NCBI GenBank assembly: GCA_015039315.1
Contig: WIDE01000086.1
Span: 80,111 to 144,110 of the forward strand
From: Clavulina sp. PMI_390
Lineage: Eukaryota; Basidiomycota; Agaricomycetes; Cantharellales; Hydnaceae
Length of the DNA stretch: 64,000 nt
Direction of reading: 5' to 3'
A model generated the notes under the pieces. That model was given only the letters and a program-made list of their open reading frames with translations, did no database searches and was not told where the DNA came from. A program made the position numbers and the translations under genes. This document shows, one piece after another, positions 36,024-46,800 of the stretch. How positions within the stretch are numbered: position 1 is the first letter of the stretch; each line of letters opens with the position of its first letter.

Positions 36024-37057
36024 TGGGCAGAGCAGGCGCCGATGCGCGCTGTGTGTCGTATTATCTTACAATCATCTATCTGCATTCCGGTTGCATTTCC
36101 TCGTGTTATTCTTATTTTATTCCATTCTGCAGCATTGCTTCAGGCTACCTGCTCCACCTTCGACTGATCGTATTCAATTCTCCAAACCACATTTGTCCTC
36201 TGTTGTCCATCGCAGAATCCAAACCAAAACAGGCCATTCTAAGTTACTCATTCTTCCCTTTGGATTATTGCTATTGATATATGCGGATGTTTCGTTACAT
36301 GACCAACCGCCCTCATGGCATGCAAAGTAGATCTTCGTTCGATTTGACTCGGTGGCTACTTGACGCGCAGGCTCAGGGGAAAATCTGGTGCGGCTCTTCC
36401 TGCTAATGGCAATTGAGACTGCCAGGCCGTTGATCCACGCTGGCGTCTCTCGTGAGCGCCAACCTTCAAGTTTCGAGGTTTCCAGTGACCATGCTCCTTG
36501 CCGCTCGCCTCATGAGTGGAATGGCGCCTGAAGGAGCAGATCGTTATGACTGCTAGGAGTCCCATCTCTTGGATGATTTAGCCTCATGAGTAGCAAGCCT
36601 TGACCGCATTTCCAAAGAATCTCGCTCAGCTTATCAGCCCGTATGGTCCTTGCTAGGTGGTTATGTCCGTGGCTCTCTCCATTATTGTGTTGGTCTGTCA
36701 AGACTATCGTAACGCGGCCTGTTGATCAAACCACCCGACCAACATCAAGACACGCTTCAAGATCGACGCTGCTTGATGGTAGTAGTCACATAGCTATATA
36801 ATCATTAGGACCCAAGATTCGGTTATCCGGAATGTACAGGTGGGCCCTGTGTGCCCACCAGTGGGAATCCTGCGCACCTTCCGTAGAGTTCTCCTTGCTC
36901 GAATGGGAGATCCAAGCTAAGGTGTGGGGTAGTAAATCAACACTGCATGCTGAGTACAGTATGCACCAATATGGAAACGGTGTAGCCCCAGTTTGAGCGA
37001 ATATAGGAAGAACACTGTCTCTAAAGCAGCAAAACGATACAATGTCCAAATTTGAGT

Positions 37058-37375
37058 GGACTGCAAAAAGTGATGCACTTCGACGTTAGAGTGACAATTT
37101 AGCACGATATCTGCTGTTACATGCGTGAAGCAACTCCGCCGGAGGAACGTTCCAGTTACTGTAATGAGCACGACTTAGGCTCTTACTTATGGAAAACCGA
37201 CATTTGGGCGGTCTGAACAGCTGAATGACTACCAGCGCTATTGTCGCTGGCTCAATCGTCACCTGCACGCACTGAATATGTGAGTGCTGCAAATAACTGA
37301 CGCTCTGAGGCGGTGTGCCGTACGCTGCTGCAAATCACGTCATTTTAAGTCAAGGTGCACTGTGATTTGTAGGTC
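37058..37375. repeat. Degenerate copy of the TTACAGCTGG-type inverted-repeat element
   Basis: One end near 37342-37375 carries AAGTCAAGGTGCACTGTG, matching the end of the element at 47434-47804. The other end near 37062-37092 carries a decayed match (GCAAAAAGTGATGCACTTCG). An internal stretch near 37133-37160 matches 47680-47705 in inverted orientation (the CTGGAAC..TTC..GGCGG pattern). The copy is strongly mutated and boundaries are approximate. Confidence 0.5.
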
Positions 37376-40300
37376 ATGAGAAATCTGCGAATCCAGGTCT
37401 GACCCTTCGGGAAAAGCCTTGCAGTCCCGAATGGGAACCTTACACATAGTTATTTGCCTCTGTATTTATGTGTAAAGTTTCTTGCGCTAGCGACCCAGGG
37501 TGCAGAGGGCCGGTCGCGTATTGGAGTAGTCGCTGCACTCTTATTTTCCTCGTCTTCCCGCGGGGAATCGCTGATTAGTCCTTCGTTAGATACAATGCAT
37601 ACAACCATTCAAATTCAGAGGGAAGAGCGACGAGCAGCGCAAGTCATCCAAATCGGGTTGTGCTCACAGTGATTCTCCATTTCTATTGTCGGGCATTTTG
37701 CGAACCCCAGCCCAGACTCTGGGCCAGGAGACAAACACACCAAAATGAGCATTGGGGGTTCTACCAATAATTCCGCAGTTTGTTTTTGAGATCATAACAT
37801 AACGCTTATCGCCGGCTCACGTAGCATGGCCCACCACATATTTTTATGGCCTACAACGTGATTACCAGACAGAGTTCTCTGTGTGTAAGGTTACATCGAC
37901 TGACTGAGTGTGCGTGGACCATATCTGCAAGCAGACTTACCCTTGAACGCGATTATATGTAGGCATGGGCGCTGGCTCACCCAGGGATGGCATCCCCACT
38001 TGCAGCTGATAGATTCAATTCCCTGAATGTAGTTAGAAAAAATTAGCGTCAACCAACAGCCCATGTCGTCTGGACCAATTATTGGGGTATGCGAATATAG
38101 TAACCAATATGATCTCATGAGGGGTGGTGAGGCTAGAAAAAACAGCGAGGTCAGAAGGCCGGCCGAAGTCTGGAAAGAGAAGGGATATATGTACCAGACA
38201 GCCGTGCTAGGAACATGAAGCAGTGAAAACCTGAGAGGAAAGAAATTAATACTCTATTTGTGGGAAGACCGATGAAAGGCGGAAGAGAGACCGAAACGAG
38301 AAGGAAAGATGGAAGAAGAGCGATCAATTGATTTGGAAAGAGTACAACAGGAAGCCCAGGATGGAAATTCTTGGAGCCAACGGTGGTGAAGGGGGTTACC
38401 ATTGCGAGGAGCCCAGGAGTTCGCCTTCTTTGACACGGTAGAATTTGCTGCTTCATATGGAAGCGAATTATAGTCAAAAGAGAGCCTGAGCTTAGTTGCT
38501 TCTCAACTTACTCTATGAGACGCAATCTGATCTCTGCCAGGATAAACCGCATTAGACGTTATATTGGCATGATGTGTTCTTCGGTCTTGTTTCCGTCATT
38601 ATATAGTACAATATGTCTAAAAATCTGTCTTAATTGTGTCTGAAGCCTTCGGCAGGAGGATGGCGAGGATCACCCGTAGTAGTACCATAGCACCGAGACA
38701 CTTACATCAAAGAGTTGATAACATTGAAAGCGACAGCTAGATAAACACGCCACCAGACGGATTTCTATTTGAGCATTGCCCAACTATGGCAGAGTGGGCG
38801 TTTAACTGAAGGCATCTGATATGCATGCTTGTCTTGAGGGGAAAGAGTGTGGACGTTTGGGCGCGCGCTATAGTTAATTGAAAGCAGCAATGCGCAAGAA
38901 TCGGTCGTCCTCGATGTTCTACGTCTAGGAGCTTTGAGAATCATAGCTATTTACTGCCATGGATATGGCCATTTTTCGAGGAAGGAGGTGATGACGGGAT
39001 GTGGATGACACAGTGATGTTGATTGTTTTGGAACTGACAGACGGGAGGTGATACATTATAAAGGCGCCGAAACGATCGTGTCGGGGGTAATGTACGATCC
39101 AAGACCCGCCACAGAATGGCGGGAAAATGAGAGAGGAAGCACTAAGCCAGAAAGAGTCATTATGTGATTGTTGGCTATGATATTGAACTTCGATATCTGT
39201 GTTGCCTAACCTCTCTGGCACTCTGGTAGCTACGGTTATTTCCCCACATAGGGTTCATTTCACGTAGCCGCACATTCTTCTGCTTTCTATAACGACTTCC
39301 TAATTATCTTGGCTGAAAATTGAACATGACAATGAAATCGGGTAAAGGCAGTCCATAAACTCTACCTTAAGGCAGCATAGAAGCGATTGGATGTTCGGCA
39401 AAGCGCGAATTACATCAATCAGATCGAGCGCCCTGGCACCGATCTACGTCCAAATCGACGCTACTCACGTGAAATTCAAGCAAAAGGGCAATGAACGCAA
39501 CCTTCACTCCGGCAGCGATACCAAGGCTGCGTCGCCGCGCAGGCAGGATATGGCGTAGACGAATATACTCCATGGCCTTCCACGTGACAATACGCTTCAA
39601 ATGAGAAGTTGCCATAATCAAGCAACTTGCTTACCTCACTATTGTTTCCAACAGCCCCGGCTTGACAGTTACATTTAGGGAAATCATTACCCATCGGTAG
39701 GACGGCCAATCTGAGGAGATTCTCGGGTGCTGGCCGCGGTGTTTGGGAGGCCGAAACTCCAAAGGGCATGCAATCGACGATGTATTTCAGCGTTCGATCC
39801 CACGGCAGGGTGACTGTTATGTAAGTATACACAAAAAGAAATTATACCTATTGGATTGTCGCTCCGCAGGGACAGGGCAGAGGTCACAGTATGACAGGGT
39901 CCTTCCTACAAGGTAGCGGGGGCGAGTGCGAGTACCCGTCTCAGGCTCTCGTAGCCTAGGGTACTTCGGATGCCGGGGACCTTGTGCAGGTAACCACAGC
40001 AGCCAGTTCATGAACTAATAGATCGTCTTGAACGTCTTGCCGACCCTTGATGGAGAACGCGCAGTCGGATGCTGAATCCATGAAGCCGTTGAATGCATTG
40101 CAATCGTATTCCCCGTTCCCTGGAGTTTCGCCATCCAGCTTCCCTTGACAGCTCCAGAGGGATCCTATGGATCATACGACCGTTTCGGCCAGCAACGACG
40201 CCAGTTTTGGCGATGCCGCAGCGTCTTCCAGTGCCATACGCTATGTAGACCCCAAAGCTGTCCCACTTTTCACTTGAATCTACTTTCCATGCCCGCAGCA

Positions 40301-40672
40301 GAGGGCCCACCCTAGGCGCCAAGGCTGGCAGCCCAAACACACTCAAACTGATTCTCTCTCGCGCTCTCTCTCTCTCCCAGCAGCAGAGGGTTTTGCTGGA
40401 AGCTCGCTTGTTCGATTTGCGAGTGCATTCTGGGAAAATGGGTCCGAATCTTGCACGATATCCTGAGCGGTGGAAGTCATCTCAGATAATTGTGTCAGGG
40501 GAATAAGCCCGTCACTCTTAAAATTCGCTGCCGCTCCGCTCGGTAGGCGAGTTTCTGCAAACTGAATGGTTGAAGGGCAGCAAAGACATAAGGAAGATGT
40601 GGCTGTATCGCATGGATAAGTGCTCGTTGACCAACGGACGATGCAAAGAGTATCTCCAATAATTTCAAGGTC

Positions 40673-41354
40673 TTACAGCTGGTTGCAAAACTGATGGCAG
40701 GGCGACTTTCCGATGAGCCCCACATAGGCCCCACCAGGTGAGGATCCGCCAGCATATACCTGGTTACACCCGAGCGGCGAGTGCCTCATCTGAGAGGCTT
40801 CTCCACTGCCCAGTGGACGCTGCTCATCGTCCCGCTGCTCGTCCGCGGCGTCAAGAAGCACTGAATTTATTTGCTCTAGTGGTACATTGCTTGATTCATC
40901 AGGTGCTTAATGGAGTTCGAATACGTGCAGTAACCTTATGCGCCTAGGATGCAGTATAGGTATACGTGTGTGATATCAATCTTACTTAGAGGTGCAAGGA
41001 TGGTTGGACTCGCCAACCTCCAGCTCGTCCAAACGTTCAAAAGCGAGCTTGAGCGCTAGTCCGAATAATATTATAGATTATAAAATGGACCCAACGCACA
41101 GAGGATGGTTTCGGTATGGCAGCATCGGGTATAAGAACAGAAGAAAGCTAAGAGACAAGAATGCGCTGCTAAGTGACAGTGCGGACAAGCGGCGGGACAA
41201 TGAGCAGCGTCCACTGGGCAGTGGAGAAGCCTCTCAGATGAGGCACTCGCCGCTCGGGTGTAACCAGGTATATGCTGGCGGATCCTCACCTGGTGGGGCC
41301 TATGTGGGGCTCATCGGAAAGTCGCCCTGCCATCAGTTTTGCAACCAGCTGTAT
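40673..41354. mobile_element. Inverted-repeat element with 153-bp perfect arms
   Basis: The arms 40674-40826 and 41201-41353 are exact reverse complements by eye. They extend imperfectly to about 40853 and 41174 around a spacer of about 320 bp. The ends begin TTACAGCTGG. The two mirrored open frames found inside (40673-40861 minus, 40992-41381 plus) encode the same peptide only because of the inverted repeat. There is no transposase, so this is probably a non-autonomous MITE or foldback transposon. It sits inside duplication copy 2, so it probably inserted after the duplication. Confidence 0.75.
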
Positions 41355-42519
41355 CTGGATTTGGAGGTCGATCACGGATGATGAATGTCCGCGTCGATAA
41401 TCAGGCTCAGGCACGCGCGTCAGAATCCTCTGCCAAATCGTTGTGCGAGGGATCTCTTGAGCAACAAAAAATTCCCGGATTTAGCGAACACCTTCATGAC
41501 TGGCACGCAATACTCTTACAAAGTCTTCTTTCGACCCTAGAAAAGTACGTGACCTTGGGTGACCACAGTGTTTGCACCATCACGACAGGCCCTGGACCCT
41601 CAAGATTTCTCTATCTACCTCTCTTGAGCCTCTTCCTGTCCGAGGGTACGAATCAGAAGCGACCTTTGAGCTTTTATGTGCCCAACAGTTCTTGAATCAG
41701 TGGCTGTCCTTCCCCTCCTTAACACTGCGACTCTGCGAAGCAGATGAAGTGAATATCCATGTTTCTCCCGACTCTAGGTGGTTGCTGGGAGAGTGATTTT
41801 AGCCCCAAACCTAAGTCTTAAGCTCGACGAGGCGCAAGAATCCCCATATCTTGTGGCGTCAACGTTTCAGATTTCGTCAAAATTACATTCTACATCATTT
41901 ATCTCCACAACGATCCTGACTCGAAGGTTATGCTTTCTTTTGATTCTCTTCCTGCATCAGACTCCTTTTTTTGCGCGGAGGTGGAGGCTTGAGCTCCAGT
42001 TTTCCATTCAGGAAATCTTCCCACACTATTGAGTCTTAGCTGGTACCTAATCTTCCCACCGTTGGAACCAATATCCTTGCCGATGTTGAAGCATTTTTTC
42101 GACCATCAAAATGCTGCGTCAGACCTTGACGCCGCGCACATCTTCTACTCTTCCCCGGTGTGCCTCAGGGCGCTCCCTTCTTTCCACCGGTAGGCAGCGG
42201 TCAAGCCTCAGTAAATCGTATAGCCGATGGAAGAATAGGGCTGGTTGCCCTGATCTATGACCGCCGGCACGAATAGCTTGGCGTTGGACTCGTCATGCGG
42301 CCCGGTAGCAGAGGAGACCTTTTGATAAGGGGTTATGCGCTTACGGAAGCACTGGCTAAATGCCCCGCTAGCAGTACTGGTGAACCTTTTTGGGCCCTAT
42401 CGGTCTGTGTCTTCCGCCTCCATGATGCGGAATAAAATTTGCTTACGGAAGTCGCTCCGACTCTCCATCGCGCTCCCCACCTCACACCCTTTCAGTGAAC
42501 CACTGGGCGTCTATACAAC

Positions 42520-43814
42520 ACGGCACGCATCTTCTACTCTCCTACATCATCTTGCCCACTACTTCTGGCCCGGACCACCATCAAAGATGGAGACCCCAAT
42601 CCCCCCAATCCTCCAAACTGATACATATCTGGAAACCGCTGCCAATGCTATCGTCAGGGACGTTATATCCAATGAAATCATCACGAATGGTGCACACACC
42701 AGTTCCCCCCGACGTTTACACTCACTATCTCTTGCGTCGCACTGCTATCACTGGAAGCCAGCATAAACGCGAGGCATACCTTCAAAGCCTCGTGCTCGAA
42801 TTCGAAGAAGCCCCTCTTAACTCCGCATCGATTTTTCATATACTCTTGGCTGAGCGACGCACCATCCCACACAATGGAGGGAGCGATTAGTAGCCGTCCC
42901 AGCCCAAGTAGGGACCCGTCTGAAAGATTCTTGGATTGGACAAGCGACTACTTTCTCCCTTCCGGAGCTGCACGAGATACTACCCGGTAGTGCTACAAAA
43001 CTACCACATAGAAATTCGACTTTTGGATAAGCACCACGCAGCCCAGTAGCCCGTTCTCAGTTTCGAACGACGTTATCTTCGATTTTGATGTTGAGAAATT
43101 AGGTACTAGCGCGGCTCACGCTCCATGAGGTCACACTCTCCATGAGGGCCGTCTCGCTCGTCGCTCCCAAATACGAGTTCCTAAAGGAAAACTGTTAGTG
43201 GTGAGCACAATCCGTTCTCTTTCTACTCTTGTGCCTTGGCTACCAGTGTCCAACCCTCTCAGACGCTGAAATCGAGCAGCGTGAAAAGTTTTTCAGGAAG
43301 GTCAACAACCCCAGCATCCTCACAGACCTTCCCGAGTCTGTTGGAATTAATGCCAGCGGTCGTAAACTGATATTCAAAAGTGTCGAAACAGCGTATCAAA
43401 AGTACCTAGAGCTTGTCAGTGCGTTCACCATTGGAGCGTGCCTGCCCCATCGCCTCTCAAGTCCCTGGCGTTCTGTCTGTTCATCTGGCCGTGATACACT
43501 CGAAGCATTAGCCCATTCTTCACGTCTCCTTTTCTTTTCCTTAGATTGATCAAGCTAATGCATCGTTGGAGCGGCACCGTGCTCGAGCCCGTCTCCCTGC
43601 GGACCGCTATACCGTAAATGCCCGGGCTGACGCTGAGACCTCTCGATCTGATGCTGAAGCTAGGTGAGTAGATTGGATTCCTTTAGAAGCATCCCGAGTG
43701 AACCATGACAATGAGGCTCTTGGAGCTCAACTGATGGGTCTTGGTGTTCGATCGTTGGACGACGCCAAGCAGCTCTTCCGAATGAACTTGTGGTCGACAT
43801 GGATCCGCCTGTAG
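42520..43814 (+). pseudogene. NCWWWAQ-family pseudogene (twin of protein 5)
   Basis: It aligns along its length to 34191-35489. Visible lesions include the start ATG changed to ACG (42520-42522), a 2-nt deletion in the first 40 nt, and an extra C in the run 42705-42710 that shifts frame. Stops are at 42888-42893 (two TAG) and 42988-42990 (Trp codon to TAG). In the core motif the first and third Trp codons are TAG (43196-43198) and TGA (43202-43204). In the coiled-coil exon an Arg CGA is TGA (43665-43667). The intron survives (43415-43544). Recognisable pieces are METPIPPIL, VYTHYLLRRTAIT, LQSLVLEFE, HILLAERRT, FFRKVNNPSI and an Ala/Arg-rich second exon. It cannot make the full protein. Confidence 0.9.
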
Positions 43815-46800
43815 ATCTCATCATAGCATTTAATGCTACCATGGTGGCCCACCTATCCTTCTACCCTCTCTATCCGTTTCCCCCTCCCTATATCCCCTTC
43901 TACGCGACGAGAGCGCTCAATTGTCATAAAGTGGTGGCACCAACTCTGATTCTCCAAATACTACGCCGTTCCGCTTAACCTTATTCTTATTTGCCAATTC
44001 TCCTCGGCTCACATCGCCGTCTCACTACCCTCGCGTTCACTGTAGTATTATATCTAGTTCAGCTCGTGTTAGAATTGTACTCTGGTATCCATTGTAATGT
44101 CCAATCAAAATGGCCCCTGAAAGCTACTCTCCGCGCATCCCCACGAGTTGCCCTCCTTGATCTATGCCTTGAAGGCTTGGTGGCTATCAATTTTGCTATT
44201 TGGATTCTTGGCACCTTTACAGATGATCTGCTGTCCTCATGTTTTAGGTATGGTGCGACTCCTTAGGCAAACTCGGCTCGAGAATCGCCTAGAATGGTGT
44301 CTCTGAGAAGCCTACCAGCTTTATGAGTCCCAGTAGCTCGTACTACCTAATGGGTATCCATGCCCGTAGGTTGATCTACGCGCCCTGGCATGTCGGATGC
44401 GCGTTAATATCTCGGCCTCGAGGCTTGGAAGTGCAGCAAAGCATGATTAGGTGAGACGGGTCTCCGCTCGGTTTGATGATCAATGGCAGCGCATTTGATC
44501 GACAGACAGATGGAGCTCCGATGCTCTGATGGTCGCTTTTCCGTATGCTTCCCGACGACCCCTACCATTTTGATTATTGGTAGCAAAGAGAAGCTCGGCC
44601 TAGGCGCCAGTGTTAATTTCAAGGCGCCGGACAAGTGTTGGCTAATGAATAGCATGCTATGACCTCCAAAACGTGACGCAGGCCCCAGGGTGGTTAGGAT
44701 CAGAAATTAAGCAGTTTCTTCATGATCTCTTTTCTCAATATTCGCGTCGCCGACATGAACGCTGTTCCTGCGCAAGTGAAGGCTGTGCAGGATTTTGGAG
44801 CCCACACTATCCTCACCAAAATCATGATGGGATCCGGCTGAACAAGATGCTGGCGGCGAATATCTCTCAGCTCACAAAAGAGGCTTCATTGGTCCATTCG
44901 GGAATCCGCGTTTCAGGAGTGTCTTTGGCATGTTAGAAAGGAGACAGCGAGCTTTTATAGCTTTCTGATAATGGCAGGGTATTACGTATTACCTCTGGTT
45001 GACAACGTACTCGCGGTCAAGGTGGGCTGGTCATGCAGAATTGACTCAGTCGAGCAGCGGTTGGCGCCTTTTCACTGCTGTGCACGCTTGACTATTTCAT
45101 GATCGGACACCTATGGGAATCGTGATCACAGCAAACGCGAAGTCTCGGAGAAAGGGTTGGAGCCGCTGAATGGGACCGAATTGTTGGCATACATCATCTA
45201 ATCGAAAGGTATCCATCTGTGAACGCTAAAGCTGGTAGTTGGATTCGTTCATCTCTTTGCTTCTGTGAATCAAGTGTTCCGAGAGCTCCGAGTACTGCTC
45301 ATGCACATATCATATTCTTGCATTGTAATGTTCGCCGTAAGCCACTCAAGGAAGGTGGGCGTGATTTTTTGCCCAATCAATAATACATATGCTCATGATC
45401 AATGCTGCAAGGGGTGTGTTCTCCGACTGGATTAGGAGAGGTTGAGTGCCGATAAATACTCCGCTCGTAAAAAGGACAAATGCTCGGTTAGCTCATATGT
45501 AAGGAGTCTTATTCTCTCTTCGCCCGAAGTACGCTTGACCCAATGTCTAGTCAGTTCTGGAGATAGTATACTGGACCATAGTTAGAACAAGTCTATAGAC
45601 CACCCAGTAACGGGACGTATAAGGCATACTGTCCCAACAGAATATCATTCCTTGCATCAATTTTACCAGGGAAGCCTCATGGAGCTACTCCAATGAGGGA
45701 TTGCTCTTTGGTATCCAAAGAAGTGAGGGTGTTCTGGGCTGTTATGGCTATTCATGCATGTACGAATGGATGGAAAGTTGGGCGTGTTTGGTCAGGGGGT
45801 GTCGGACTAAACGTGAATAGAACCCCTATGGCTCTCACCCTGTGGCGCCATCTCATACAGTTTTGCCACGCGAGAAACCTCGAAAAGGAAATAATCAACA
45901 TGAGGCCTCGGAACCCTTTTGCGTCTTTCCTCTTTGCGGTTTCTCGCGTGGCAGACTGAACAAGATTTGGCCACAGGGGGAGACTCATATAGGTTCTATA
46001 GACGCTCTGGCCTAGACTAGGGCGTGTTGATGGATCGATGTGGAGTGCCAGCGGTCTATTCAGCGGCTCGACGCGTTCTGGCACTCCAATACCAATAGCT
46101 ATAGGAGCCAACAGGCAAATCAAATTGCAGTTTGATGGCGTGTGAACATTTTGCGGTTCAGCTTTGGTCACAAAGACAGTATTTCATTTCCAATACTACC
46201 ATTTGGCCATTGATCACATAGACAGTGAGAACTTAACTCAAGAATGGCTAGCCTTCACTAGTTCAATTTATGGTGGTCTTGCGTCGCACCCGCATTGCGC
46301 CCGACCTACGCTACCTTGCCGAACGGCGGTGCGAAGCAGCTTCAGGGTTTCTTGGCGCGGAGGATGAAGTGAGACCCAACGTGATTGGGACAAAGATGGG
46401 CGGGTATGTTAATGCAAATGCCTTGATCACGTTGAGACCCTCCCCTGACATAGCGCCGTCCATGCACAATTTGCACCTCGAAGGCAAACAGTTATTCGAT
46501 TCCTAACAGCATATTAGAACCCCTTGCTTGTGAATGTGTGTATTTGTACAAGAAACGTTGTTTGAACGTGGTGAGCGACCACCAGATTTACAATGATTGG
46601 TACACGGGTGCTTCCTATTTCGCCCACCCTCCACCCTCACACATTCATCAAAATTCCTACCTGGCTTTGCTGGATAAGGGACATCATAGCTCTCCATCCC
46701 CCCCCCCCTTCTGGGAGTGACGAAAAACCGACACCACACGACAGATAGGATAACCAATTGACAAAACTCTCCAACGTAAAGGATTCATCAAGCTCGATCT

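Larger units (their letters stand above)
35490..39364. other. Gene-poor interval with repeat elements
   Basis: It contains the foldback element at 35.7-36.0 kb and a decayed inverted-repeat element at 37.1-37.4 kb, described separately. The frame at 38151-38477 (-, 108 codons) has hydrophobic stretches but no motif I recognise, and no other gene is supported. Confidence 0.45.
39365..43814 (+). repeat. Segmental duplication, copy 2
   Basis: This is the collinear counterpart of 31190-35489; the anchors are listed there. This copy is more decayed, and it has gained the 680-bp inverted-repeat element at 40673-41354. Its NCWWWAQ gene carries frameshifts and several stop codons. Confidence 0.7.

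Noticed and set aside
36786..37292. Minus-strand frames as a small gene
   Set aside because: They overlap the decayed inverted-repeat element and change frame without splice signals.
40673..41381. Two opposite open frames encoding the same peptide, as possible duplicated genes
   Set aside because: The shared peptide is a by-product of the 153-bp perfect inverted repeat. The frames have no start context, introns or known motif.
45693..46171. Overlapping plus and minus frames as genes
   Set aside because: The sequence between 43.8 and 49.4 kb shows no splice pattern or motif. The length of these frames is within what chance allows.
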